From NCBI RefSeq assembly GCF_000685215.1, contig NZ_ARYJ01000003.1:186001-250000 (forward strand): a stretch of 64,000 nt of DNA, in the 5' to 3' direction. This DNA is from Hyphomonas jannaschiana VP2. Lineage in GTDB: Bacteria; Pseudomonadota; Alphaproteobacteria; Caulobacterales; Hyphomonadaceae. Shown here in pieces: positions 19,231 to 28,381 of this stretch (position 1 is its first letter; every line of letters starts with the position of its first letter). The notes under the pieces were generated by a model. It was not told the origin of the DNA. It did not search any database and saw only the letters and a program-made list of their open reading frames with translations. The translations under genes and the position numbers were made by a program.

Positions 19231-19464
19231 ATGCCGCAGTTCAACATGATCCTGATTACGCCCGAACAGGCCGCTGGCCACGACGTGCTGGAGCACACGG
19301 CGGGCACCCCGCTGCGCGAAGGTGGCGGGGACGAGACCTATCGTTGCGGCCGGTGCAAGACGACACTGCTGGTGGACGTGGCTCATCATGATGCGCATGG
19401 CGTGATCGTTAAGTGCGGCAAGTGCGGCGCGCTGAATACCGAACCGCACCACCATCACCACTAG
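19231..19464 (+). CDS. Small zinc-ribbon protein with natural poly-His tail
   Basis: Protein of 77 residues not recognised beyond its zinc-ribbon pattern. Two knuckles, CGRC and CGKC, are about 26 residues apart and flank the segment VAHHDAHG. The last five residues are histidines (EPHHHHH), giving nine histidines in 77 residues. The ATG at 19231 follows AGAGGTGCCC; upstream in-frame starts lack this site. It is on the opposite strand to both neighbours and ends 3 bases before the obgE stop. Zinc binding or storage is an inference from composition. Confidence 0.75.
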   Translation: MPQFNMILITPEQAAGHDVLEHTAGTPLREGGGDETYRCGRCKTTLLVDVAHHDAHGVIVKCGKCGALNTEPHHHHH

Positions 19465-19467
19465 ACT

Positions 19468-20523
<1,056 letters not shown>

Positions 20524-20532
20524 TTACGTGTA

Positions 20533-21048
20533 TCAGCCGACGCGCGCCATGTCGAAATGATCGACGCGCTCGCCGCGGCCCATGCAGAAAATAGGGCGCC
20601 GGTCCGCTTTCATGAACTGCAGTTTTTCAAGCACCCGGCCGGAAGCGGGATTATCGGCCAGGTAGCCTGAAACAAAGCCACGTTCTCCCCGGTCACGCAG
20701 CCACTGGATCAGGGCGCCCGCCGCTTCGGTCATGATGCCCTTTCCCCAACTGGCGGGGGCCAGCCAGTACCCGATCTCGAACGGGAGTTGCAGCTCGTCC
20801 CGCTCTGCGCCGACAATGCCGATCAGCTCGCCATCCTGTTCAATCGCGAAGATGTGCGCCGCATTCCGATCCCGGCGGGCTGGATGCTTGGAAATCCACT
20901 CTGCCGACTGCGCCACGGTCTGGTGCGGTGGGATACGGGCGACCATGCGGTAGATCTTCGGATCGTTGACCAGGTTGGTGATGGTTGGTGCATCGTCCAC
21001 GCGGAGCCGCCTCAGGGCGAATCTGTCGGTCGTTATGGCTGCACACAT
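20533..21048 (-). CDS. GNAT family N-acetyltransferase (RimJ-like)
   Basis: Protein of 171 residues of the RimJ/RimL-like acetyltransferase group. It has the strand motif FALRRLRVDDAPTITNLVND, the acetyl-CoA-binding LAPASWGKGIMTEAAGALI and the late motif NPASGRVLEKLQF. The start at 21048 has AGGAGT 8 bases upstream; longer in-frame starts run antisense into rpmA sequence and are unlikely. It lies between rpmA and obgE on the same strand, a common arrangement in alphaproteobacteria, so it is probably part of that operon. Confidence 0.88.
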   Translation of the reverse strand: MCAAITTDRFALRRLRVDDAPTITNLVNDPKIYRMVARIPPHQTVAQSAEWISKHPARRDRNAAHIFAIEQDGELIGIVGAERDELQLPFEIGYWLAPASWGKGIMTEAAGALIQWLRDRGERGFVSGYLADNPASGRVLEKLQFMKADRRPIFCMGRGERVDHFDMARVG

Positions 21049-21179
21049 GCTGTGACTCCTTCCTGAGTCGTAAGCGGGCAGGGGAGACATGGAAAAGGGG
21101 GAGACAGTGGCCTGCCTCCCCCCGGAAACTGATCGTCTGGTGCGATCCGGCCACGTTCCCGCGGCCGCGCTGTCAGCCG

Positions 21180-21449
21180 CTATTCTGCTGCTTCCGCCAC
21201 CGGTACAATGTTTACGTAGACGCGGCCCTTGGCCTTCTTCGCAAACTCGACCTTGCCCTCGGTAAGCGCGAACAGGGTGTGATCGCGGCCCATGCCGACG
21301 CCTTTGCCCGGCCACTTCTGGGTGCCGCGCTGACGAACGAGAATGTTGCCCGGGATGACGTGCTCGCCACCGAACTTCTTCACGCCGAGGTACTTCGGAT
21401 TCGAATCGCGGCCGTTACGGGACGAACCACCTGATTTCTTATGAGCCAT
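21180..21449 (-). CDS. rpmA: 50S ribosomal protein L27
   Basis: Ribosomal protein of 89 residues. The start [19 protein letters not shown] and the block [23 protein letters not shown] are diagnostic. L27 lies near the peptidyl-transferase centre and its N-terminal tail touches the P-site tRNA. It follows rplU after 41 bases and is co-transcribed with it. Confidence 0.99.
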   Translation of the reverse strand: MAHKKSGGSSRNGRDSNPKYLGVKKFGGEHVIPGNILVRQRGTQKWPGKGVGMGRDHTLFALTEGKVEFAKKAKGRVYVNIVPVAEAAE

Positions 21450-21490
21450 AGTCTGCTCCTGATCCTTTAGCGGAGGGCCTTATACAGGCC

Positions 21491-22105
21491 TTATGCGTCT
21501 TTTGCGAGTTCTTTTGCCTGCTCGACCCAGCCGTCCTTGGCGAAGCGGCCGGAGAGGCTGAGCTGTTCTTCCAGCTCGGCGATCTGAGCGTCGGTGAGGG
21601 CAGCGATCTGAGCGAAGGTAGTGATGCCTGCGCCGTTCAGCTTTTTCTCAAGTGCCGGGCCGATACCGGTCAGCTTCTTGAGGTTGTCAGCAGCGCCGGC
21701 TTCAGCGGCCGGGGCAGCAGCAGCCGGAGCCGCTTCAGCCTTCGGGGCGTCTTCCGTCTTGGCAGCAGCCTTCTTTGCCGGCTTCTTGGCACCGTCAGCG
21801 CTGATTCCGGTGATTTTCACCACGGTCAGGTGCTGTTTGTGGCCGATCGTGCGGCGGTAGGTCTGGCGCTGGCGCTTCTTGCGGGTGATGACTTTATCAC
21901 CGCGGGTCTGCTCAGCGACTTCACCGGTCACGGCAGCGCCGGCCACGAGGGGCGCGCCAACGGTAACATTTGCGCCTTCGCCCAGCATCAGGACGGTATC
22001 GAACACCACATCCTTGCCAGCCTCGGCATTAAGCTTTTCGACAACAATCGTATCGCCTTCAGCGACCTTGTATTGTTTGCCACCTGTCTTGATGACCGCG
22101 AACAT
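21491..22105 (-). CDS. rplU: 50S ribosomal protein L21 with C-terminal helix-hairpin-helix extension
   Basis: The first ~100 residues are a normal L21 ([18 protein letters not shown] start, [18 protein letters not shown] near residue 80). The total of 204 residues is about twice the classic bacterial length. The extra part is an alanine/proline-rich linker (about 108-142) followed by a helix-hairpin-helix-like domain ([20 protein letters not shown], then [19 protein letters not shown]). Such extensions occur in other alphaproteobacteria. It is the first gene of the rplU-rpmA-GNAT-obgE block. Confidence 0.97.
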   Translation of the reverse strand: MFAVIKTGGKQYKVAEGDTIVVEKLNAEAGKDVVFDTVLMLGEGANVTVGAPLVAGAAVTGEVAEQTRGDKVITRKKRQRQTYRRTIGHKQHLTVVKITGISADGAKKPAKKAAAKTEDAPKAEAAPAAAAPAAEAGAADNLKKLTGIGPALEKKLNGAGITTFAQIAALTDAQIAELEEQLSLSGRFAKDGWVEQAKELAKDA

Positions 22106-22287
22106 GTGGTCTCATCCTTCCGGCGTGGAAATAAACGGGATATGCACGGGAGCCGTCACCGGCCCCGCGCCTGAAGCGGGGGGTAAACACTAAAGCGGCA
22201 GCGCTGTCAAATATCATCTTCAGGCGTTTTCAGGTGGTTGAAATCCGCGCGCAGTCATTATAGGTGACGGCGCTTCAACACCGGCGC

Positions 22288-22377
22288 GGAGAGGTGCTAG
22301 AGTGGTTGAATAGGCTAGTCTCGAAAACTAGTGAACTCGCAAGGGTTCCGAGGGTTCGAATCCCTCTCTCTCCGCCA
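22288..22377 (+). tRNA. tRNA-Ser(CGA), integration target
   Basis: A 90-base class II tRNA with an encoded CCA. The acceptor stem GGAGAGG pairs with TCTCTCC, the anticodon stem CTAGT/ACTAG closes the loop CTCGAAA (anticodon CGA), a long variable arm follows, and the T-loop is GTTCGAATC. It is the only tRNA in the window with a mobile element directly at its 3' end. The last ten bases, including CCA, recur at 44340-44349. The antisense strand of its 3' half encodes the C-terminus and stop codon of the element's recombinase. Confidence 0.97.
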
Positions 22378-23902
22378 TCCCTTCTTTTAGCCCTGAAATA
22401 TCCTGTAGAAGACTGAAAACGCTGGAAAAATCCGGGGTTCGAAAACCCTCATTCTTCTTGTATTTGAGAGGCGAGGAAAACACCAGTTTCAGGACGGTTT
22501 GTTTGTCCTCATAGCGCTCACTTTTCCATAGATTACAAGGGTTTGCGAGGAATGACATGGTGAGTTCGAACATTTCGCCGAATGGGCGCTTAGGCTTGCC
22601 CGTTTGAGAAAGCTTGTCGGTTAGCGCCAGCTTCTCCTTTTCCAGCTTCGTGATGCGGGTTTCATAAGCCGATACGACGCTGTCGCTTGAAGCCTTCACG
22701 ATGCGGTCAAGAAGCTGGGCAATCTGAGTCTCACATTGTGTGATCGAGCGCCGGATTGTCTGAGCCATTGCCTGGCCACTTTGGCGCTGTTGCTCCCAAG
22801 CGTTCTTGAACATGGCTTGTGTCATCGCGAAGAGCGTCTCCGATGGCTGCAGGTTTTGGAGCAGCGACTCAAACTCGCCTTCAATCTCGGCCTTACGGAT
22901 CGACTTGCCTTTGGAGGGGCAGCCCTTCGTGTAGCAGTGATAGTAAGGATGTCGCTTCCCGGTCTTGGATTTGGAGTGACTGGCGGTCAGCGGATTTTCG
23001 CAATCCGAGCACACAACACTGCCCCGAAGTGGGAAATAAGTATGGAGGTCGGCGCGGGCGGGCGCGTACTTCTTGCCGTTGAGGCGATCTTGAGCCTTCA
23101 GAAAGACATCATAGCTCACCAGTCCAGCATGCTTGCCTTTGCGAAGAGGCACACCCCATGTCGGACGTTCGACCATGCCGCCATAAAGAACCCTATTCAG
23201 AATGTGCGTGACGCGCTGAGGATGGACTTTGCCATTTGAGCCACGTGGAAATTCCGGGAAGGTTTCGAAGAAGCGGACGATCTCGGCCTTTGACTGGAAG
23301 CGCCCGCTGGCCAGTCCTTCGAAGGCGGCCTGAATGATGCTGGCGACAGGTTCGTCGCGCACGAGCACATTGCCATGACCGGGTGTGTGTTTTTGCTTGA
23401 AACCCCAAGGGGCCGCGAATGGATAATACCCGCCCAAAAAGCGCGCGCGTTGACGGTGCTTTGTCTGCTCAGCATTCTTCATACGGAAGTGTTGAGAAAC
23501 CGAAGCCATCATGTTTTCAAGAAGCTGGCTGTCGCTATCCTCACCGAATTCAAAGTTCGGGCTTTCGAGTACACCACCCGCCTTTGCAATTGCGCCGCGT
23601 AAGGCCCAGTGCGCATCCGTCCCGCGTGCGAGGCGACTGATATCGTCGATAATGACGCGGAGGTGGTGTTTGCGATTTTTGCGCAAATAGGCGAGCAATT
23701 GCTTCATGCCCGGGCGCTCAATCAATGCGCCTGAGACGGCCTTGTCCTCGAAGACCTTCTCTACGCGATAGCCCTTCATGCGGGCATACTCCTCGCACCG
23801 GACAGCTTGGCTTTCTGCGCCCTGGCCCTTGGCGACCTGAGCCGCCGAACTGACTCTCACATAGGAAACGGCGCGTTGAAGGGGTGTGAATTGTCCTGTC
23901 AT
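22328..23902 (-). CDS. Large serine recombinase (integrase of the element)
   Basis: Site-specific recombinase of 524 residues in the integrated state. The catalytic domain begins with SYVRVSS (nucleophile Ser18) and continues with IIDDISRLARG. The recombinase domain spans about 155-290. A zinc ribbon uses C298, C301, C323 and C328, and a coiled coil follows. The ATG at 23902 has AGGAGT 8 bases upstream and overlaps the preceding gene's stop (ATGA). The last 13 residues and the TAG stop lie inside the tRNA-Ser gene, so this C-terminus is borrowed from the host. In the excised circle the same frame would run on for 41 other residues (552 total); see 44216-44349. Confidence 0.93.
   Translation of the reverse strand: MTGQFTPLQRAVSYVRVSSAAQVAKGQGAESQAVRCEEYARMKGYRVEKVFEDKAVSGALIERPGMKQLLAYLRKNRKHHLRVIIDDISRLARGTDAHWALRGAIAKAGGVLESPNFEFGEDSDSQLLENMMASVSQHFRMKNAEQTKHRQRARFLGGYYPFAAPWGFKQKHTPGHGNVLVRDEPVASIIQAAFEGLASGRFQSKAEIVRFFETFPEFPRGSNGKVHPQRVTHILNRVLYGGMVERPTWGVPLRKGKHAGLVSYDVFLKAQDRLNGKKYAPARADLHTYFPLRGSVVCSDCENPLTASHSKSKTGKRHPYYHCYTKGCPSKGKSIRKAEIEGEFESLLQNLQPSETLFAMTQAMFKNAWEQQRQSGQAMAQTIRRSITQCETQIAQLLDRIVKASSDSVVSAYETRITKLEKEKLALTDKLSQTGKPKRPFGEMFELTMSFLANPCNLWKSERYEDKQTVLKLVFSSPLKYKKNEGFRTPDFSSVFSLLQDISGLKEGMAEREGFEPSEPLRVH
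22368..22377. repeat. attL core (direct repeat with 44340-44349)
   Basis: CTCTCCGCCA forms the 3' end of tRNA-Ser and is repeated exactly, in the same orientation, at 44340-44349. Taking 18 bases ending at each copy, 14 match. The exact crossover dinucleotide inside the repeat cannot be read from sequence. Confidence 0.75.
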
Positions 23903-24249
23903 GCTGAGACTCCTTCCTCGTCATCCGCGCAGGCAGACGTGACGACATTCTCGGTGATTGCATGAGAATATTCTACCCGATTATGAGCCGGAAGTGGGCT
24001 CTGATCGTGGTTTTTCGGAAGTTGTCCACAGGCCGAGCTGGCAGACGGTCTGGCGTCCAGAACCTGCTGCACAGGTGTCAGGCCGTAGCCCAGCTGGACG
24101 AATGAGACGACAATCGACCAGAGCATTTCAATGAGCTGGTGTTTGTCTTCTTCGGATATGTCTGCGCTTTCAAGGAACGGCGCATAGGCTTCAAAATTGA
24201 GTTCAAGTGTTGGGGTGTATGGTGTTGGCGGGTCTTGGCGATGGTGCAC
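23899..24249 (-). CDS. Hypothetical protein translationally coupled to the recombinase
   Basis: Protein of 116 residues with a GTG start at 24249 preceded by AAAGGACAC. Its stop overlaps the recombinase start as ATGA, so the two are made together. The middle (about 20-70) is predicted helical with a hydrophobic stretch (LIEMLWSIVVSFVQLGYGL) that is too polar at its ends to be a clear membrane anchor; the rest is polar. I do not recognise the family. Its position suggests an accessory role in recombination, for example as a directionality factor, but this is a guess from coupling alone. Confidence 0.75.
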   Translation of the reverse strand: MHHRQDPPTPYTPTLELNFEAYAPFLESADISEEDKHQLIEMLWSIVVSFVQLGYGLTPVQQVLDARPSASSACGQLPKNHDQSPLPAHNRVEYSHAITENVVTSACADDEEGVSA

Positions 24250-24267
24250 GTGTCCTTTGTCCTATCG

Positions 24268-24356
24268 TTAGCGGTTATCTTTCATGCGGGCTCCTTTCCT
24301 CCTTGAACCACAGCAAATAGGACCATATTCCTATATCAAAATTGCTTATTTTTCAA
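24268..24356 (-). promoter_or_regulatory. Leader of the recombinase operon: operator-like palindrome and 5-codon mini-ORF
   Basis: This AT-rich spacer contains the inverted repeat ATAGGA-CCATAT-TCCTAT at 24317-24334. On the minus strand TTGAAA (24356-24351) could be a -35 element, with a weak -10 overlapping the palindrome. Downstream, the strong site AAGGAGG precedes a tiny frame, ATG at 24285 to TAA at 24268, encoding MKDNR. The start of the coupled gene at 24249 follows 18 bases later. The layout resembles a regulated leader. Function is inferred. Confidence 0.45.
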
Positions 24357-24381
24357 GGAAAAACTGAATGCTGGCGAGCAA

Positions 24382-24681
24382 CTAGCGTTCTCGGCGGCCT
24401 TGGCGGCGGCTGCGTTCGGGCGGGCGATCCTGAGCCGTTCGGGACAAAGCCAGTTCGCGGCGCAGTTCATTCACGCGGTGATGAGCCTGACGCCCCAATT
24501 CACTGACGGGCAGCAGATCGCCTGCACTGAAGGCGTTGGTATCGCGCAGCTCGCCGCGCTCATCCTTGTAAGTTTTGGATAAGACCGTGATGAAAAACGG
24601 GCCGTTTTCACCTTCGTTGCGGAAGATGCTGGCCTTGAGCGGACCATCGCGCAGGGTCTCGACTGGGGGATTGTTGCTCAT
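24382..24681 (-). CDS. Conserved hypothetical protein of transfer regions
   Basis: Protein of 99 residues. It begins MSNNPPVETLRDGPLKASIFRN and contains GPFFITVLSKTYKDERGELRDTNAFS, a pattern I recognise from small proteins encoded beside conjugation genes on alphaproteobacterial plasmids, whose role is not established. The C-terminus is strongly basic (RPPERSRRQGRRER), suggesting nucleic-acid contact. It follows the coupling-protein gene after 36 bases on the same strand. Confidence 0.75.
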   Translation of the reverse strand: MSNNPPVETLRDGPLKASIFRNEGENGPFFITVLSKTYKDERGELRDTNAFSAGDLLPVSELGRQAHHRVNELRRELALSRTAQDRPPERSRRQGRRER

Positions 24682-24717
24682 ATTTTGCCTCCTTGGCTGA
24701 GCGGTTGGGTTGGTGAG

Positions 24718-26352
24718 TTAAATCTGTGGCCGGTATCCTTCGACGTAGGACCAGATGCCGGCAGCGTATTGCGGATAGTGGGCAAGTTTTGAGGGAACGG
24801 GCTCGGTGATCACACGCCGCCATTCAGGGCCGTTTGGCGTGGCGATCTGAACGAGGTCCGAGGGCGGATGATATGGATTGGGCAGGTAACGCCCCGCCAT
24901 CATTGGCTGGGCATAGTAAGGGACGCGATCCGCATAGATTGGCCGGGGAACGCCATCCATCTGAACGTACATCTTGCCGGGCGGTGTGTGCAGGATCTCG
25001 TCGGGCGCTCTTAGATGCCGCTGCTGTTTGGAGCGCATGCGGGAGACGCGGCGCTGATGCCTGTATTCCAAAGCGGACCCAAGAAAATCGCCACCGCGAA
25101 GAATTGCCTGCAAAGCGCGCTTTCCGGCCTGCCTGGCCTGCGCCTGACGCTGGGAATCGTCATATTCGAGTGTCTGTACGCCCAGTTGCTGGCTGAGGTT
25201 CTGCGCCGAGGTGATATCGCGTACAGCGAAATGGACCTGAAGCGCGGCAGATGAAGGGATAATGTGCTCGGCATCCTGACCCACGGCGCGCATTTGCTTT
25301 GCGCTCTGGAAGATCGCGACGGGGCGAATGCCAATCCCTGCGCCCACGGTGAAGGCTTCCGTGAGCAAAGGGAATTTTCCGAGCAGCGCGCATTCATCAA
25401 GTAGCCATGTCTGGCGCGGGGCGGACGGGGCGCGGGACTTGTACGTGCGCAATGTGAGCAAGATGGCCTTGATGACCATCGACCACTGGCTCAGGAATTC
25501 AATGGGTGGGCAAAGATAGATATTATAGGCTTGCTGCCCTTTGGTGACATCCGACAGCTTTGCCGTGAATGGCGGCGAGACCGAGCGCAGCAAAACCGGA
25601 TCACTCAGGCAAGCAAAGGCTTTGGATAGCTCGCCTAGAATGCCCTGAAACCCGTTGGTAGGGTTTTCACGGGCGGAGAAAATTTCGGCCTCTATGGTCT
25701 TTGCATCTTCGTTGCCGGAGCTCCGCATATGCCGGGCGAATGCGTACCATTCCTCATTCTCGCTGATGAGCCAGCCAACGATGCGTTTGACCAATGGCAA
25801 GTTGAGCGGCCCGTAGACATCCACAGCTATGCGGCAAACCGCAAACAGATACTCCCGAGCGCGCAGTTCGAAATAAGAGCTATTGGCTGCCCCCGATTGC
25901 ACGATGGTATTATCAACGAAGCGCTGGATGTCTGACTCGATCAGCGGGTTGTCCGGCGTCAGATGTTCAAGCGGATTGAGTGTGTGTGAGGGCATGCCGT
26001 TCAGGCGCGCCGGGTTCCAGTGAAGCGTGTGTTTGCAATCTTCAATCTGGTTTTGGCTGATCGGCGCGATCTCGCACTTGGGGTCAAGGATCACCTGCGT
26101 GTGGCGGCAGATGCCAGGGCATACATTGTAAGCCAGCCAGTCCCGAAGTTTTCCGCCTCTGGCCCCGGCTACGAGAATGCAGCCGCCCGCGCCATCATAC
26201 CAGAGCGGGCGGCCCTTGAAGAACCCGGTGAACAAAGCACCGGGTGTTTGCGTGAAGCCGTCCGCGCGCTCGATCATTGCAGTATTTGCAAAGCCTGCCG
26301 AGCCGAAGCGGTCCCTCGCGTTGTTGAAATCCTCGTAACCGTAGGCGTCCAC
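24718..26352 (-). CDS. Type IV coupling protein (TraG/VirD4-like), soluble form
   Basis: ATPase of 544 residues that would bring the relaxase-DNA complex to a conjugation channel. Walker B is clear (TWLLDECALLGKFP, residues about 315-328), and the adjacent QSAKQM and LQVHFAVRD motifs are those of VirD4/TraG proteins. The Walker A site at 61-69 reads VAGARGGKL and departs from the GxxxxGK[S/T] consensus. There is no N-terminal membrane segment, although typical VirD4 proteins have two. Two small membrane proteins are encoded directly upstream and could supply the anchor, which is an inference. Confidence 0.85.
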   Translation of the reverse strand: MDAYGYEDFNNARDRFGSAGFANTAMIERADGFTQTPGALFTGFFKGRPLWYDGAGGCILVAGARGGKLRDWLAYNVCPGICRHTQVILDPKCEIAPISQNQIEDCKHTLHWNPARLNGMPSHTLNPLEHLTPDNPLIESDIQRFVDNTIVQSGAANSSYFELRAREYLFAVCRIAVDVYGPLNLPLVKRIVGWLISENEEWYAFARHMRSSGNEDAKTIEAEIFSARENPTNGFQGILGELSKAFACLSDPVLLRSVSPPFTAKLSDVTKGQQAYNIYLCPPIEFLSQWSMVIKAILLTLRTYKSRAPSAPRQTWLLDECALLGKFPLLTEAFTVGAGIGIRPVAIFQSAKQMRAVGQDAEHIIPSSAALQVHFAVRDITSAQNLSQQLGVQTLEYDDSQRQAQARQAGKRALQAILRGGDFLGSALEYRHQRRVSRMRSKQQRHLRAPDEILHTPPGKMYVQMDGVPRPIYADRVPYYAQPMMAGRYLPNPYHPPSDLVQIATPNGPEWRRVITEPVPSKLAHYPQYAAGIWSYVEGYRPQI

Positions 26353-26363
26353 TCTTTAAGGCC

Positions 26364-26660
26364 TCAGTATTCTGTATCGATGTTGTCGCGATCAAGGATG
26401 AGCAGTCCAATCAAGCGCACGCCGAAGGTCATGAGGACAGTGAGACCGAAATACCCGGTCGTGAGGCATAGGCCGCAGATTGGGAGCGCCAAATATTCTG
26501 CATCCGGAATGCTTGAAGAGAGGGCGACCCAGTAGAGCCAGATGGAGAAATTCCAGATGCCGGGAAGGCAGAAGAAGAGAATGAGCGATGAAATCGCCTT
26601 GGCCAGATAGGTGCCGTTGCCTTCATGCGCATTCCCGCCGGAATTAGAATTATAGGTCAT
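26364..26660 (-). CDS. Small membrane protein
   Basis: Protein of 98 residues with a polar, asparagine/glycine-rich N-terminus (about 1-18) and two to three hydrophobic segments (about 20-50, 57-70 and 72-90). The family is not recognised. It ends 11 bases before the start of the coupling-protein gene and is transcribed in the same direction. Its location suggests it helps place the soluble coupling protein at the membrane. Confidence 0.7.
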   Translation of the reverse strand: MTYNSNSGGNAHEGNGTYLAKAISSLILFFCLPGIWNFSIWLYWVALSSSIPDAEYLALPICGLCLTTGYFGLTVLMTFGVRLIGLLILDRDNIDTEY

Positions 26661-26725
26661 CGCTTGAATATCCTGTCAGGGGTGTAAGGCCGGGCGGCGA
26701 CATATTCGCCGCCCGTGATCGGGAT

Positions 26726-27157
26726 TCAGCCAGCGGCTGCCTGGCGAAGCTTCCGGTTCGTCATCGCAACACCCAAGAAGTTCATTGCGAAGAGTGCGCT
26801 CAGGAAGAACACGGCTGAGCCGAAGCTCGAAGTCCGCTGCGCCCAGGAGGCGGCAGCCCAAAGGACATTGGAGAGCGAGAGCGCAAACAGGACCCATGCG
26901 GAGATTTCACCGCGCCTGTAGAGCGCGAGATAACCCGGAATGGCGAGCATGAGACTGCAGAACAACAAACCCGCTACGCCCCCTGTGACGTATGCGCTAA
27001 AGCTATTCAGAGCGAAGAACCCGGCGAAGGTGAGCCAGCCGCTATTGCGCTTCCTGTGCTCCTCTTGGAGCTGCCGATTAATCTCGGAGAGTGCTGAGCG
27101 ATGGCCAGCCGTCTCCGTTCCCGCATCATGCGGGTTGAAGTGTGGTGTCGATGTCAT
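26726..27157 (-). CDS. Membrane protein with four predicted helices
   Basis: Protein of 143 residues. A polar N-terminus with a charged helical stretch (SEINRQLQEEHRKRN, about 24-38) precedes four hydrophobic segments (about 41-60, 61-78, 86-106 and 113-131). The family is not recognised. It is the first gene of the minus-strand set leading to the coupling protein. A strong hairpin lies upstream at 27204-27235. Confidence 0.72.
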   Translation of the reverse strand: MTSTPHFNPHDAGTETAGHRSALSEINRQLQEEHRKRNSGWLTFAGFFALNSFSAYVTGGVAGLLFCSLMLAIPGYLALYRRGEISAWVLFALSLSNVLWAAASWAQRTSSFGSAVFFLSALFAMNFLGVAMTNRKLRQAAAG

Positions 27158-27203
27158 ATGATCAGCCCCTCCTATCGGGCTATTTCGACGGTCGCGAAGG
27201 AAT

Positions 27204-27235
27204 GGCGGTGGGGGAGCTGCAACTTCCCCACTGCC
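27204..27235 (-). terminator. Hairpin ahead of the membrane-protein/coupling-protein operon
   Basis: Arms GGCGGTGGGGGAG and CTTCCCCACTGCC pair at 11 of 13 positions around the loop CTGCAA. It lies between the small gene ending at 27249 and the gene starting at 27157, both on the minus strand. It could be a terminator or attenuator; no T-run follows on the minus strand. Confidence 0.45.
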
Positions 27236-27248
27236 GAGTTCAGAACGA

Positions 27249-27383
27249 CTAGTTTTTGCCGTTCTTCAGCTTTTTCGCTTCCATCTCGTATTCCTCACAT
27301 TGTTTCTTGTTGAAATGCGAAGGAGGTTTCGGATGCTTGCCGTTCACATGGTCTCTCCGGGCTTGTTCTGAAGCAGTACTCAT
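27249..27383 (-). CDS. Small basic hypothetical protein
   Basis: A 44-residue reading frame from the ATG at 27383, preceded by AAAGG at a workable distance. The product is hydrophilic and lysine-rich (HVNGKHPKPPSHFNKKQCEEYE, ending KKLKNGKN). A longer frame from 27557 is open but lacks a comparable ribosome-binding site. The family is not recognised. Confidence 0.4.
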   Translation of the reverse strand: MSTASEQARRDHVNGKHPKPPSHFNKKQCEEYEMEAKKLKNGKN

Positions 27384-27605
27384 TTTGATAGCCTTTCCAT
27401 TACATGGAGTTGAGGTTGCATCGTCGTCGGTAACGACGATGGTTGCAGTGTACTCATGCGCAAAACGTCGTGAGGGGATTAAGTCGATAAAAACAACACG
27501 AATGACAACTTCACTTTGAAGCTTGCAGTTATCAGTGAGCGACCTCGGAATTTGCATTCACACAACCAAAAATGGTAAAATTATCAAAACCCTATAGAGG
27601 TGTGT

Positions 27606-28373
27606 GTGGACAAGGAAATCAGCGAAAAACGGCAGATAGACGCCGATGATTTGAACGTGGAACTGGCCGGACTGAATAATGGCCGGATCGCGCGCTTCCT
27701 CGTGGGGGATGATGACCGCCCGAATGGGCAGGAATCCAAGAGAGAGAAGCGCTGGCGCGAATTCCGCACCCAGCTCGATATGCTTTTGAACGATCCCGCG
27801 TACAGGGAAGCCTGGGACCGGGCCAATAATCTGCTTTCCAATACGCAAAACAAGTTAGATGCCGCCCTCCTCAAGGTGACGGCGAACATTGAGCGTCTAA
27901 GCGAGCTGATGGAAGACTTGGAAGACAAGGCCACAAAGTTGCCGGATGGAACAGCCGTGTTCCGGGCGGCAGACGGGTCTGTCTGGACCAAAGACGGACG
28001 AAAGCTTTCGGATGAGGAAGCCTCTAGGCTTGATATTGATGAGAATGCGCCATCCTGGGAGCAGTACAAAGGCGCAAATGATGCCTTGGATAGCGCGCGT
28101 ACTCGCAGAGATAAATTGATCGGTATTCAGACCGATGTCCTTGATCCAGCGCGGCACAAGTTGAACGATCCCGACAATCCATCCAGCAAAGAAGAAATCG
28201 ATGACATCGAGAAGAACCTCAAGAAGGCTGATCACGATATCGACGTGATTTCCAATGCCTCCAGCAAGGACCTCTTCGCTTCGGTTTCAGCCGACGAGCC
28301 AGAAATGGCGAAGGAACCATTTGAATTAGATAAGTCAGTAAATAAACTCAAAATCCCAGAGCTGCCGCTGTAG
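27606..28373 (+). CDS. Coiled-coil hypothetical protein
   Basis: Protein of 255 residues from the GTG at 27606, chosen because AGAGG ends 5 bases before it; a GTG two codons earlier overlaps that site. The sequence is highly charged and mostly helical, with heptad-like patterns at about 65-105 ([34 protein letters not shown] in parts) and 155-215. The segment [29 protein letters not shown] forms a beta-rich insert. No signal peptide. It is the only rightward gene in this stretch. The family is not recognised, but similar coiled-coil proteins occur in other mobilizable elements. Confidence 0.7.
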
Positions 28374-28381
28374 GGCGAATC

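Noticed and set aside
27384-27557. N-terminal extension of the small gene at 27249-27383
   Set aside because: No ribosome-binding site precedes the 27557 start and the extra residues look like chance translation; the ATG at 27383 has a better site.
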